From: an uncultured Eubacteriales bacterium
Lineage (GTDB): Bacteria; Bacillota; Clostridia; Oscillospirales; CAG-382
Assembly: GCA_934444645.1 (NCBI GenBank)
Contig: CAKSCV010000001.1
Location: 62,001-126,000, forward strand
Direction of reading: 5' to 3'
Length of the DNA stretch: 64,000 nucleotides
A model generated the notes under the pieces. It saw nothing but the letters and a program-made list of their open reading frames with translations. It was not told the origin of the DNA and did not search any database. Made by a program: the position numbers and the translations under genes. Each line of letters starts with the position of its first letter. Within the stretch, counting starts at the first letter, position 1. Below are positions 7,371-16,667 of this stretch, in pieces.

Positions 7371-10300
7371 GCGTTTTGTTCCTCTTTCTTTTCGGAATAC
7401 ACTTCAATAAACGGCGATTTGAGAATGCCCATGTCGGAAAGCTGATATTCATACGCCCACGAAATGCCGCCGGAGTACCAATAATCCGGGCCAATCCATT
7501 TGGCGTGTGAGCAGTTGTGCAGTGCACCGAACGAATTCTGCCGCGTACCGAACAGCGTCAGCTCTAAAGTGTGTGCGCCTTTCTTTACGTCCGGAAGCTT
7601 TAAGAGATACGGCGAAAGCACGATGCGGCCGACCTCTTTGCCGTCAAGGCGCGCACCGATGAGCGCACCGCGATATAAATCGCTGCGGATGACAAGCTCA
7701 CCGTCGCGTGTTACGTCAAGCGGCAGCTGGTAGGTGATGTTCGCACCATAGAACGGCAGTCCCTGATGCACGACCGAGCCGAACGCAAGCTTTTCCGGTT
7801 TTTTCGTGATAACCGCTTCGCAGCCGTTTACACGCACGCCGAAATCGCCGAGTAAGAAGTAGTTTTCAAGGCTGACACGCCCCCCGATGGGTGCTTTGAC
7901 AAGAAGCTCGTTTTTGCCCTTTTTCAACGCCGGAAGCGGCATGGTGTGAATGGCCTTGTCGGTAAAGTAGCCATCCTTTACGACCGGAACGGTTTCGCCG
8001 TTGAGCGTGACCTCGCAGGCCTCCTCGTAAGCAAGCTTGCACGGAACTTCGACTTCGCTCTCAAATTCGAACTTCAAGAGCGGAAAAACGGTGATGGTCT
8101 CTTCGGGAATCTGCCACGGCTGTTTGTCGTAGCCGCTTGCCATGGGATAGTGCAGCTTGCGGCGCAGATACATGTCAAGCCGTAACATTTCGTCGCGTCC
8201 CGAATAGGTCTTGCCACCGTCCTCCGAAAGACGCGCCATATCGAGGACAAATACGTTCGGTTCGTCTAACGTATAGTCCACACCGGTGCGGAAATCGATG
8301 GTCTGCACGCGTTCCTTTTCGGGCTCTGCCGCCGAAATTACGCAGATGGCAGCCGACTCCTCCGAAAGCTTTAATAAAAGGCTGTCAAGCTCATATAAGC
8401 GGTAGCGGATGACCGTATTGCCGTTTTTGTGTGCAAAGCTTGCCGGTTTTATCTCGCCGGTGAGGGTGTCGTAAACCTGCGGATAATATTCGCCCTTGAC
8501 CGTGATGGTGATGTCTTGGGCGGAAGCGCTTCCGGGCGTGTTCCACGGAATCGGGTTCGGTTTTTTGCCGTGTGCGATGAACAGATACCGATCCTTGCCG
8601 TCGTTGCGCAGCTGATAGAGCAGATTGTCGGTGAGCTCGCCGTTTTGGTTGCGGATCGAGATCTCACGCACGTCTTCGAGTGCTGCAAGAAGCGAGCGAA
8701 CCGAGAAGGTGATACACTGCGATTTTTCGTAAAGCGCACGCGGCTTGTCCGATTCCATCGCATCTACATATTTGGGGCAATCGCCCATGAAAAGGATCTT
8801 TCCGCCTGCTGCCGCGAATTCTTCGAGAACCTTTAAGGTCGTTTCGCGCATGGTTTCCATGCCCGGAACAATGACGGCGGCATATTGCATGGCGCCGACC
8901 GAAAGAAGTCCGTTTTCGGCGTGCGGCTGTTGAGAGGGCAGAAGTCCCTCGCTGATATAGTCAAAATCGACCGTGCCGAACAGCAAGCCTTCGGTGACAA
9001 GATCAAAATTGTGCTGCAATTCCTTGCGGTAAGCCGCCGTGTTTTCCTGCGGTCCATAGTGCAGCCAATAGCTTTCGATCGGGTGCAGCACCGCCACCTT
9101 GACCGACGGCTTTCCGCGTGTTAAGGCTGTGTTGACACGGGCAAAATGATTTTCGATATACGGATATTCCTTGTGCCACGACGATTGATAGCTGATGCTT
9201 GCCGGATAGTCGCGTTTGGCGGAGCCTTTCATGCTGACCCAGGCAAGGTGCGGTACGCGGATGGTCACACCGAGTGCTTCCTGCCAATCGCCTTGGTATT
9301 TGTGACCGCGGAAATCAAAGTCCCAGCCGGTAACGCCGTACAGCTCGGAGATCATGCCCTCGCGTGCATATTGGTGAACGGCGGACTGGCACTGCTTGGC
9401 GGTGGCATACAAATCGGAATCGCACAACACATCGATGCCCGGAATGCCGAACGAGCGGTACGCACGCATGGCTTCGCCGAGACAGTTGGTCTGCGAGCCG
9501 AGCGTGTCTTCAGACATCATGTGACCGGTAAGCGCGATGCCGTGCTTGTCGCACCAGGCACCGCATTGGTCGGAAAACGCTTCGGTAAAGCGTTCACACA
9601 CATGGTCGTGATATAAGTAGCGCACACGCGACGGCTTTCCCTCGGGCTTATCCCATAACAGCTCCGGAAGATGGTCGAGAAGATCAATGCCGTAGGCGGC
9701 AAAAAAAGTCTCGGCAAGATCGGTGGTGTAGGGAAGTGCAATGTCGTTTTTGCTGGCCGCAAACGGCAGCGCCTGTTTGGCGATAAATTGCGGTTCGTCG
9801 GTGAAGATGGACGGAACGACCTTGCCGAATTCGTCACCGACCGCTTTTTCGTAGGCCTCGTAGGTGATGCGGATGAATTCGCGGATAGCCTCCGGATCAA
9901 GCGTATCAACATAAGTCTCACCGTTGAAACGGCCGGTTTTTTCCATGGTGCAGACATAGACATACCATTTGGTGCCGACGGCCGCATCCGTTTCGCCGAT
10001 TTTCGCATAGCTCTTTAAGGTGCCGTCGTCGTTTAGGACAACATCGTAGGCGTTCAGAAAATACGGCGCACCGGTTTCAATGCCGGTTTGCTTATCGACG
10101 GTGTTTTCCTTGGGTGTAACGGTAAACAACAGGTTTTTGCGGCGGTATTTCGGATTTTTGGTCACATAGCCGCCGGCAAAACCGCTCGGCCAGCGGTCTT
10201 CGTCGTACAGATAGGCAAGCATCTCTTCTTTTTTTGCCTTGTCGCAGCACGCTTTCACCAAATCCATGAAATCGCCGCTTAAATATTCGGTTCCCATGCC

Positions 10301-10483
10301 GGAACGGGAGTGCATATGGAAGCCGCCGAAGCCCATTTTGTGAAGCTCCTCGATCTGCCAAAGCAGTTCGTTTTTGTCCAGCTTTGTGTTCCATGCCCAA
10401 AAGGGCGCGGCACGGTATTCACTTGTCGGATCGACAAAAAGGCTGTCGCTTAATGCCGGCTGTGTATTTTTTTTGTAAAACAC
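7367..10483 (-). CDS. Large GH106-like glycoside hydrolase (rhamnosidase-type)
   Basis: A 1038-residue protein. The open frame runs to 10861, but the start is almost certainly GTG 10481-10483, seven bases after AAAGGAG; the upstream extension covers the promoter region. The N-terminal section has the Glyco_hydro_106-like pattern PFWAWNTKL...LHKMGFGGFHMHSRSG followed by YDEDRWPSGFAGG, typical of a (beta/alpha)8 barrel. The C-terminal 350 residues look like beta-sandwich accessory domains of the galactose-binding type. No signal peptide is visible. It overlaps the GH78 gene by four bases, so both enzymes probably act on the same rhamnose-containing glycans. Family membership is judged by motifs only; it could be a related uncharacterised hydrolase family. 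Confidence 0.72.
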   Translation of the reverse strand: MFYKKNTQPALSDSLFVDPTSEYRAAPFWAWNTKLDKNELLWQIEELHKMGFGGFHMHSRSGMGTEYLSGDFMDLVKACCDKAKKEEMLAYLYDEDRWPSGFAGGYVTKNPKYRRKNLLFTVTPKENTVDKQTGIETGAPYFLNAYDVVLNDDGTLKSYAKIGETDAAVGTKWYVYVCTMEKTGRFNGETYVDTLDPEAIREFIRITYEAYEKAVGDEFGKVVPSIFTDEPQFIAKQALPFAASKNDIALPYTTDLAETFFAAYGIDLLDHLPELLWDKPEGKPSRVRYLYHDHVCERFTEAFSDQCGAWCDKHGIALTGHMMSEDTLGSQTNCLGEAMRAYRSFGIPGIDVLCDSDLYATAKQCQSAVHQYAREGMISELYGVTGWDFDFRGHKYQGDWQEALGVTIRVPHLAWVSMKGSAKRDYPASISYQSSWHKEYPYIENHFARVNTALTRGKPSVKVAVLHPIESYWLHYGPQENTAAYRKELQHNFDLVTEGLLFGTVDFDYISEGLLPSQQPHAENGLLSVGAMQYAAVIVPGMETMRETTLKVLEEFAAAGGKILFMGDCPKYVDAMESDKPRALYEKSQCITFSVRSLLAALEDVREISIRNQNGELTDNLLYQLRNDGKDRYLFIAHGKKPNPIPWNTPGSASAQDITITVKGEYYPQVYDTLTGEIKPASFAHKNGNTVIRYRLYELDSLLLKLSEESAAICVISAAEPEKERVQTIDFRTGVDYTLDEPNVFVLDMARLSEDGGKTYSGRDEMLRLDMYLRRKLHYPMASGYDKQPWQIPEETITVFPLLKFEFESEVEVPCKLAYEEACEVTLNGETVPVVKDGYFTDKAIHTMPLPALKKGKNELLVKAPIGGRVSLENYFLLGDFGVRVNGCEAVITKKPEKLAFGSVVHQGLPFYGANITYQLPLDVTRDGELVIRSDLYRGALIGARLDGKEVGRIVLSPYLLKLPDVKKGAHTLELTLFGTRQNSFGALHNCSHAKWIGPDYWYSGGISWAYEYQLSDMGILKSPFIEVYSEKKEEQNA

Positions 10484-10513
10484 GTGATTGCTCCTTTTCT
10501 GTTTCTTTAATAA

Positions 10514-10541
10514 GCGAAATTGTTCTTTTTTTGCGAAATTG
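10514..10541. repeat. Direct repeat GCGAAATTG upstream of araC-type gene
   Basis: Two copies of GCGAAATTG (10514-10522 and 10533-10541) lie 19 bases apart, between the rhamnosidase start and the -35 box of the regulator. They are candidate half-sites for the divergent AraC-family regulator. Confidence 0.5.
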
Positions 10542-10542
10542 C

Positions 10543-10571
10543 TTGACTTTATAGTATCACAACTGTATAAT
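10543..10571 (+). promoter_or_regulatory. Promoter of the AraC regulator gene
   Basis: -35 TTGACT (10543-10548) and -10 TATAAT (10566-10571) have a 17-base spacer. It overlaps the opposing hydrolase promoter over 21 bases. Confidence 0.75.
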
Positions 10572-10579
10572 AAAATCAA
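10551..10579 (-). promoter_or_regulatory. Promoter of the GH106-GH78 operon
   Basis: On the minus strand -35 TTGATT (10574-10579) and -10 TACTAT (10551-10556) are 17 bases apart. Each -10 element falls inside the spacer of the opposing promoter. Confidence 0.65.
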
Positions 10580-10654
10580 GAGTAAAAAGAAAGACTTTGG
10601 ATTATTTTTATTTTCGTGGGATTTCCTGTTTTGAACAAAGGAGGCGGATATGGC

Positions 10655-11572
10655 GTGTACGAATTTCAAAAATACTCTTCTCTGTATATCTATAAAAACA
10701 ACGATGCCACGTATCCGGCACATTTTCATACACATTGTGAAATCATGTATGTGCTCGAGGGGGAAGTGAAAGTCTCCGTGGACGGCGTGGATTATGTTGC
10801 CAAACGGGATGATGCCATCTTTATCGCTCCGCATCAGATTCACAGTTTTAAAAGCTCTCATTTAATCTCAATTTATGTTATCTTTGTAGAGCTTTCCGTT
10901 TTCAGCGATTATACAGAACGCATGAATGACAGCATACCGAAAAGTCCGATCGTGCATATGGATTCTCCAAAAGAGACAGAAGTTTGCCGGAGCGTTTTGG
11001 AGTATGTGTGGCAGCTGTACGGAACCCCGAACGCTTTGAGCAGCATAAACCGTAAAAAAGAGGATATGCTGCCCGCCGACCGCTTTTTAACCTCGCGCAG
11101 CATGGCAAAAGCGGCCATTGCCGTTTTCATGGATCATATCGAATGGGTCAAAAAGCAATCGGTTACGCCCGATATCATGCGTCGGATCCTCGAATATTGC
11201 TCAGAGCATTATAAAACCGATATTTCAATTCAGTCGGTGGCGGATGCCCTCGGCGTGAATACACATACGGTCACCCGTATTTTTACGGCAAGCTTCCATT
11301 GCAATTTTCGAAAATTCATCAATAGCCTTCGGATCGATGAAGCGGCCTATAAGCTTGTAACTACCACCGATTCGATTACACAGATCGCCTTTTCGACCGG
11401 CTTTGATACACTCCGCACATTTAACCGTGCCTTTTTGGCTGACCGCGGCTTAACGCCGTCGGAATACCGACGCAGCTTTGCTTTCAAAGAGCCGGACGCG
11501 GACGAAAAAGAAGAAAATGCGGACGATGTCTTTTCACAAAACGCAGAACAAACAACGGATTCAAGCTTGTGA
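10655..11572 (+). CDS. AraC-family transcriptional regulator of the rhamnosidase operon
   Basis: A 305-residue regulator. The N-terminal half is a cupin-type sugar-sensing domain (HFHTHCEIMYVLEGEVKVSVDG). The C-terminal 100 residues form the two helix-turn-helix motifs of the AraC/XylS fold (SIQSVADALGVNTHTVTRIF and ITQIAFSTGFDTLRTFNRAF, ending LTPSEYRR). The start chosen is GTG 10655, ten bases after AAAGGAGG; the open frame reaches GTG 10616 but that has no Shine-Dalgarno. It is transcribed away from the two rhamnosidase-type genes and probably activates them in response to a rhamnose-derived ligand (inference). The C-terminal tail after the DNA-binding domain is very acidic. Confidence 0.88.
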   Translation: MYEFQKYSSLYIYKNNDATYPAHFHTHCEIMYVLEGEVKVSVDGVDYVAKRDDAIFIAPHQIHSFKSSHLISIYVIFVELSVFSDYTERMNDSIPKSPIVHMDSPKETEVCRSVLEYVWQLYGTPNALSSINRKKEDMLPADRFLTSRSMAKAAIAVFMDHIEWVKKQSVTPDIMRRILEYCSEHYKTDISIQSVADALGVNTHTVTRIFTASFHCNFRKFINSLRIDEAAYKLVTTTDSITQIAFSTGFDTLRTFNRAFLADRGLTPSEYRRSFAFKEPDADEKEENADDVFSQNAEQTTDSSL

Positions 11573-11637
11573 AAAACGAAATGATGTGTAACGGCTAAAA
11601 AAGTACGCATAAACAGCAAAAAATTCATAAATTAGCA

Positions 11638-11666
11638 TTGACATTTCGGTTCATTTCTGTTATACT
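11638..11666 (+). promoter_or_regulatory. Promoter of the tRNA-Val gene
   Basis: TTGACA (11638-11643) and TATACT (11661-11666), 17 bases apart, lie 39 bases before the tRNA. Confidence 0.85.
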
Positions 11667-11705
11667 GTACCAGCAAACAAAAAGCGTTCACATCGGAACG
11701 CTCAC

Positions 11706-11782
11706 GGAGGCATAGCTCAGCTGGTTAGAGCGTACGGTTCACATCCGTGAGGTCGAAGGTTCGAGTCCCTCTGTCTCCACCA
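11706..11782 (+). tRNA. tRNA-Val (anticodon CAC)
   Basis: A 77-base cloverleaf with encoded CCA. The acceptor stem GGAGGCA pairs with TGTCTCC (one G-T). The D arm is GCTC/GAGC. The anticodon stem TACGG/CCGTG encloses loop TTCACAT, giving anticodon CAC, which reads the valine codon GTG. The T loop is TTCGAGT. The T stem GAAGG/CCCTC has one A-C mismatch at pair 51-63. It is a single-gene unit with its own promoter and terminator. Confidence 0.93.
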
Positions 11783-11817
11783 AAAAGCGGCAAGCACATC
11801 GTGCTTGCCGCTTTTTA
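11783..11817 (+). terminator. Terminator of the tRNA-Val gene
   Basis: A perfect stem (AAAAGCGGCAAGCAC with its complement) with a 3-base loop ATC and T-rich tail starts immediately after the CCA end. Confidence 0.9.
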
Positions 11818-11833
11818 CTTGCTCATGAAAACG

Positions 11834-11860
11834 ACCCGGTATATCCGAAACATACCGGGT
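11834..11860 (-). terminator. Probable terminator of the MacAB-like/SLH operon
   Basis: A 9-bp perfect stem (ACCCGGTAT/ATACCGGGT, 11834-11842 with 11852-11860) lies 32 bases beyond the SLH protein stop. The minus-strand tail CGTTTTC is only moderately T-rich. Confidence 0.6.
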
Positions 11861-11892
11861 CATTCTATTAAGAAAGAGGAAAACCGAAAACG

Positions 11893-14616
11893 TTAATATG
11901 CCACAATGACGCGGATCTTTCCGCCGTAAGACGGGTCTTTATCATAGTAGCCGAGCATGGTCGAGTAGTCCTTGCCGACCAAATCCTTGACTTCAAGCAC
12001 TTTATATTTGCCGTCCACACGGATATAAACGCGTGCGTTGTCGTCGATGGCATACGCCTTGGAGCTTGCCGTATAGCCTGTGTGACCGGATATTGCGGTG
12101 AGAGTGACTTGGGACGGAATGTTGCCGATCTTGGTGATCTGGCCGTTTTCAAGCGCAAAGTAGGCGGCTCCTTCCGAAACCGAGAATTTCACATCGTTCG
12201 AATAGAAGGTCGTTTCCTCGTCACCCAAAATGTATTTGTAGGTCTTGCCTTTCACTTCGGTCAATAAGCCGTATTCCACAAGGTCGCCGGTGAAGTTGTT
12301 TAACAGGAGAAGCGATACTTCGCCGTTTTCGTTCATTTCATAATACTTAATGTCGCTGTAGGACATATTGGTTCCGGAAATGCGTCCCGGAAGTACCGTC
12401 CGGCAGATATCGCCGCTGTAATAGTCTACGATTTTTGCATCATCGGCGATTTTGCCGTTTTCCACCGCATTCAGTACATCCACCGCATACGAGGTCGAGC
12501 GCGGTCCGGAAAGACCCGTGATCTGCGTTTTTGTTTCGGTGACCAACACCTTCACCGCGTCGCCGACTTTGTACGAATCACCGTATTCATAGGTGTATGT
12601 GTCGCCGTCTGCGGTAAAGACCGTGAGCGTATCGGCGGTGTATTTTTTGCCGTCTTTGTCGGTATATTGCTTTTTGCCGACGGCGGTCACGATGCCGCAG
12701 ATATAGCTGTTCTCGGAGATTTTGGCTCCGGCAATGCCGGCAACCGCCCCATCTTTGCCAAGCAACAGCGTTACGCGATCTCCGATATCGTACATGCCGA
12801 GGCTGGAAAGCGCATATTGTGCATCGGAGCTTTCAAGTGTATAGGTTTTGCCGGAAACCGTAACCGAGGTCGGCGAAACACGTGTCGGTGCAATGCTTTC
12901 GATCGTGCCGACAGCCGTATCGGCGTACAGCCAAACGGTGTTTAACAGCTTGGAATAGTAATAGACGTCGTATTGACGGACATCGGACAGCTTCACGGTC
13001 TTGTTGTTCTTGTAGAACACGGCACTGTCCGGTTTGATTTCGGCATCCGAGGTGAGTGCGCCGTCTTTTTCAACGATGAACGGACCTTTGAGCGTGGCGG
13101 AAACAATTTCGGCATACGGCACCTGATTTTCGCCGTTCCCGACAATGCTCATGTCGGCAGCAACCACATCCACGGCATTGCCGTCTTTGCCCAAAAGCAG
13201 CGTGACTAACATATCGGTCTTGAAGGTGCCGTAGTTGGAGAATTTGTAGACGATATCATCGGTGGAAAGAGAGTAGGTCACGCCGCCGACCGTGACGGAC
13301 TGCGGATTCTGACGGTTTGGCGCAATGCTTTGGCATACGCCGCTCTTGGTGTCGCGGAACACCCATACCGAACGGAAGGGTTCGGAATAGTACAAAACGT
13401 CGTTGACACGGATATCCGAAACGTTTATCGGTTCGCTGTCCAGTAACAGCGTCACCGAAGAAAGGTCAAACGGAATTTCCTTTGCAAACGCCGCCACATC
13501 TTTCACGACGATCGGGTCGCTGATGGTTTTGTTGACCTCGGTCAAACGGTCGGCATCCTTGTCGGCATAGGCTTCGTAAAGAGCCGCATCGGCAAGCACC
13601 AGATCGGCGACTGCGCCGTCCTTGTCAAGCATGAGCATGACGTAATCGTCCTTGCCGATACCGCCGGCATTTGTGAGCTTTTTGGCGGCGGTGGGGGTTA
13701 AGGAATAGTTGGCGGTACCGAGTGTTACCGATTGCGGCGTTTCACGGTTGGGGGTAACGGAATCAATCTTCCCGAATTCCTTATCGGTATAGCACCAAAC
13801 GGTTTTTAACTTGCCGCTGTAATAGTACACGTCATAGTCGGTGATATCCGAACGCACGGCGGCTTTTCCGTCACGGTAAAAGACGGCGTTCGGATTGTCT
13901 AAAAAGGCTACGCGTGCGGAAATCGAACTGTCATTGTTGACAAAAGGACCGGTCATATCGGCGGAAAGAAGTGCCAGATAATCGACGGTGTTGTCCGCGT
14001 CGGTCGTGCAGCCGAGCGTGGTGCAATAGTAGGCGCCGCTCTTGGTCTTGGTACAGAGCGTGTTGTAGAGAAGGCGCATACAGTCAAGTCGTGTTAACGT
14101 TTCGCCGCGGCTTGCGGTCATGCCGGTATCGAGGTCAATCTCGTGATATTTGGCAAGCTGGGCTTCGGGATATGAGCCTTGAAAATCCTCGTTTGTGTAA
14201 CCGAGCAGCTTTAAGGAAATGATGACCGCCTCTTCAAGCTTCACCGTGTTTTCCGGACGGAAGGTACCGTCAAGATAGCCGGAAACAAGCCCTGCCTTGA
14301 TGGCAGCCGAAACATAGCCGACCGCCCAGTGCGCGTTGGTTACATCGGGAAACAGGGAGGTGGCGGAGCTTTGTCCGGCTGAATCCTTGTTTACCGAGGC
14401 GCAGACTGCCATTTTGACAAACTCTGCACGGGTGACCGGCGCGTCTAAATTAAGATTGCCGTTTTCATCACCGTTCATGACCTCAAGAAGCTGCAATGCC
14501 TGTGCTTTTTCACTGTCGTCCGTGTTTTTGATGCCGGTGTGCTCGGCGAATACCGCACCGCAGAGAACAGTGCCTGCGACGGCGGCGGACGCCAAAAAGC
14601 GAATCCATTGTTTCAT
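11893..14616 (-). CDS. Secreted SLH-domain surface protein with three internal repeat modules
   Basis: A 907-residue exported protein. It has a signal peptide (about 1-24, cut after AVFA) and then three SLH-type segments (about 28-210, including VTRAEFVKMAV and SGYLDGTFRPENTVKLEEA), which anchor proteins to cell-wall polymers. Three homologous modules follow (about 230-340, 385-490, 520-625). Each has a VFY..(K/G)..V..SD(I/V)..YDVYYYS core, then SVTP/SIAP(N/T)R...(Q/T)SVT and a LLLGKDG-type end. These modules are not a family I recognise. The start ATG follows AAAGGAAAAACAC. It lies 54 bases behind a MacB-like permease and is probably cotranscribed with that exporter. Confidence 0.85.
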   Translation of the reverse strand: MKQWIRFLASAAVAGTVLCGAVFAEHTGIKNTDDSEKAQALQLLEVMNGDENGNLNLDAPVTRAEFVKMAVCASVNKDSAGQSSATSLFPDVTNAHWAVGYVSAAIKAGLVSGYLDGTFRPENTVKLEEAVIISLKLLGYTNEDFQGSYPEAQLAKYHEIDLDTGMTASRGETLTRLDCMRLLYNTLCTKTKSGAYYCTTLGCTTDADNTVDYLALLSADMTGPFVNNDSSISARVAFLDNPNAVFYRDGKAAVRSDITDYDVYYYSGKLKTVWCYTDKEFGKIDSVTPNRETPQSVTLGTANYSLTPTAAKKLTNAGGIGKDDYVMLMLDKDGAVADLVLADAALYEAYADKDADRLTEVNKTISDPIVVKDVAAFAKEIPFDLSSVTLLLDSEPINVSDIRVNDVLYYSEPFRSVWVFRDTKSGVCQSIAPNRQNPQSVTVGGVTYSLSTDDIVYKFSNYGTFKTDMLVTLLLGKDGNAVDVVAADMSIVGNGENQVPYAEIVSATLKGPFIVEKDGALTSDAEIKPDSAVFYKNNKTVKLSDVRQYDVYYYSKLLNTVWLYADTAVGTIESIAPTRVSPTSVTVSGKTYTLESSDAQYALSSLGMYDIGDRVTLLLGKDGAVAGIAGAKISENSYICGIVTAVGKKQYTDKDGKKYTADTLTVFTADGDTYTYEYGDSYKVGDAVKVLVTETKTQITGLSGPRSTSYAVDVLNAVENGKIADDAKIVDYYSGDICRTVLPGRISGTNMSYSDIKYYEMNENGEVSLLLLNNFTGDLVEYGLLTEVKGKTYKYILGDEETTFYSNDVKFSVSEGAAYFALENGQITKIGNIPSQVTLTAISGHTGYTASSKAYAIDDNARVYIRVDGKYKVLEVKDLVGKDYSTMLGYYDKDPSYGGKIRVIVAY

Positions 14617-14670
14617 GTGTTTTTCCTTTCTTATTTGTGCCGTATGTCCATTCGGAAAAAGTCCGAAGAA

Positions 14671-15855
14671 TCATTCATGGCGCAGTGCTTCGATCGGGTT
14701 TAATTTTGCCGCCTTGTTGGCCGGCAGATAACCGAATAACACGCCGATGGCAACCGATATGCCAAACGAAAGCGCGATGGCTTCGACCGTCGGAACCGCC
14801 GTAAAATCCTCCCAGAAATTGGAGACCAAAGACGCGCCGCCGACGCCGAGCAGGATTCCGATCACACCGCCGAGTGCGCTGGTCGTGCCGGCTTCGATGA
14901 CGAACTGAAGCCGAATGTGCCTGCCCTTGGCGCCGAGTGCTTTGCGGATGCCGATCTCGCGTGTGCGTTCGGTCACCGACACAAGCATGATATTCATAAT
15001 GCCGATGCCGCCGACTACAAGTGAAATGGCAGCAATGGCGGAAAGTACGTTGACGACGATGTTTATCATGTCGGTCATGCTGTCTAAAATGGCGGAATTG
15101 CTGATGACCATGTATAGATCTTCGTTCCGGAAGGTATCATACAGCCGGTCTTCGATCAGATTCACGCACGCGTCCACATTGTCCTCCGACGCGGAAAGAA
15201 AAATGTAGGAGGAAATGTTGGCGTTGCGTGCCAAAAACTTTGCCGCTGTGGAGTAGGGAACATAGACAAAGTTGTCGCCGCCGTCTTCATCGGTGCGGTC
15301 GTCGGTTTCTTCCACTACGCCGACAACGGTGTATTTGTCGCCGTTGATTTTGATATAGTTTCCGACGATATCGTCGTCATACAAATAGGCGTAATACGCA
15401 CCGACCACGCAGACCTTGTTGTTTTCCTTGATGTCAATGTAGGTAAGATTTCGTCCGTCTGCGAGCTTCTGACGCTTGGCGTCCATGTAATCCTCGCTGA
15501 CACCGGTAACGGTCGGCGTGTAGGTTTCCTTGTCCACCGTGGTGCGGACGCTTGCGTTTACGGAAACGAGCGGACTTATTTGGGCAAAGGCATCGGACTT
15601 TTCCTCGTAAAACGCGTACATATCGTCCACATCGACCGTTCGTGTCGAGCCGCGTCCCATGACCGTAACATTGATGGTGGTGGTGCCGAGCTCGGCGAAC
15701 ATATCGTTAATGTAGACCTGCATACCGTTGCCGAGCGACATGATCAAAATGACCGCCGCAACGCCGATGATAATGCCGAGCATGGTGAGAAAGGCGCGAA
15801 CCTTGCTGGAGGAAAGGCTTTTGAGTGCCATGATGAAGCATTGTGTAATGCCCAA
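14671..15855 (-). CDS. MacB-like ABC transporter permease
   Basis: A 394-residue protein of the MacB/FtsX architecture. It has an N-terminal membrane helix (about 18-45, FLTMLGIIIGVAAVILIMSL), a large extracytoplasmic MacB_PCD domain, and three C-terminal helices with the FtsX signature (VGGIGIMNIMLVSVTERTREIGIRKALGA). It works with the ATPase upstream and the adaptor protein. In Gram-positives such trios export peptides, lipids or drugs by mechanotransmission. The start is apparently TTG 15855, eight bases after GGGAGG, only two bases after the ATPase stop codon. The substrate cannot be read from the sequence. Confidence 0.85.
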   Translation of the reverse strand: MGITQCFIMALKSLSSSKVRAFLTMLGIIIGVAAVILIMSLGNGMQVYINDMFAELGTTTINVTVMGRGSTRTVDVDDMYAFYEEKSDAFAQISPLVSVNASVRTTVDKETYTPTVTGVSEDYMDAKRQKLADGRNLTYIDIKENNKVCVVGAYYAYLYDDDIVGNYIKINGDKYTVVGVVEETDDRTDEDGGDNFVYVPYSTAAKFLARNANISSYIFLSASEDNVDACVNLIEDRLYDTFRNEDLYMVISNSAILDSMTDMINIVVNVLSAIAAISLVVGGIGIMNIMLVSVTERTREIGIRKALGAKGRHIRLQFVIEAGTTSALGGVIGILLGVGGASLVSNFWEDFTAVPTVEAIALSFGISVAIGVLFGYLPANKAAKLNPIEALRHE

Positions 15856-15857
15856 AA

Positions 15858-16646
15858 CTATGCCCTCCCTTCGGCGTTTCCGGAAACGGAATTTTGTGCT
15901 TTTTCTTTCTCTTTTTTTACAAGCGGATCATCCTCAAACGAAACGTTTGCGTTGACCACCGCACCCGGCGCGTCGGCAGGACCGTCGTAAATGATTTTTC
16001 CGTCGTGAATGCGCACAATGCGCTTGGCGGAGGCGGCAATGCCGTTATCGTGCGTGATGAGAACGATGGTGTTGCCCTCTCCGTTGAGCTTTTGTAAGAA
16101 CGAAAGCACCTCGCGGCCGGTGCGGCTGTCGAGTGCGCCGGTCGGTTCGTCGGCAAGGATCACCGACGGGTCGCCGGCAAGCGCACGGGCAATCGAAACG
16201 CGCTGCTGTTGGCCGCCCGAAAGCTGTGACGGATAGTTTTTTTCTTTTCCGAAAAGTCCGACTTTCTCAAGCATGGCACGCGCCCGTTCGCGGCGTTCGT
16301 GCTTATCGACACCGGCATACAAAAGCGGCAGCTCAACGTTTTCGAGAATGGTGAGCTTGGGAATCAGATTATACTGTTGGAAAATAAAGCCGAGCGTGAC
16401 GTTGCGGATTTCGGCAAGCTCATCATCGTCCATGGTGCTGACGTCGATTCCGTTCAATTCATAGGTGCCGGATGTCGGCGTGTCAAGACAGCCGATGATG
16501 TTCATGATGGTGGATTTGCCCGAACCGGATTGCCCGACAATGGCGACAAATTCGCCTTTATCAATGTGCAGATTGATTCCGTCGGCAGCTCGGGTTTCGG
16601 TGTCACCGTTATGATAGATTTTGTAAATATCTTTGAGTGTAATCAT
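15858..16646 (-). CDS. MacB/LolD-type ABC transporter ATPase
   Basis: A 262-residue ATPase with Walker A GQSGSGKST, signature LSGGQQQRVSIARAL, Walker B VILADEPTGALDS and switch histidine in ITHDN. These are the exact motifs of the LolD/MacB/FtsE subgroup. A C-terminal extension of about 30 residues (after GPADAP) is charged and probably disordered. It sits between adaptor and permease genes in an adaptor-ATPase-permease operon and would drive the neighbouring MacB-like permease. Confidence 0.9.
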   Translation of the reverse strand: MITLKDIYKIYHNGDTETRAADGINLHIDKGEFVAIVGQSGSGKSTIMNIIGCLDTPTSGTYELNGIDVSTMDDDELAEIRNVTLGFIFQQYNLIPKLTILENVELPLLYAGVDKHERRERARAMLEKVGLFGKEKNYPSQLSGGQQQRVSIARALAGDPSVILADEPTGALDSRTGREVLSFLQKLNGEGNTIVLITHDNGIAASAKRIVRIHDGKIIYDGPADAPGAVVNANVSFEDDPLVKKEKEKAQNSVSGNAEGRA

Positions 16647-16667
16647 GTGCGTACCTTCTTAAACGCC

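Noticed and set aside
10484..10861. N-terminal extension of the GH106-like frame up to 10861
   Set aside because: It covers the divergent promoters and the start of the AraC gene; GTG 10483 has a strong Shine-Dalgarno and begins the homologous region.
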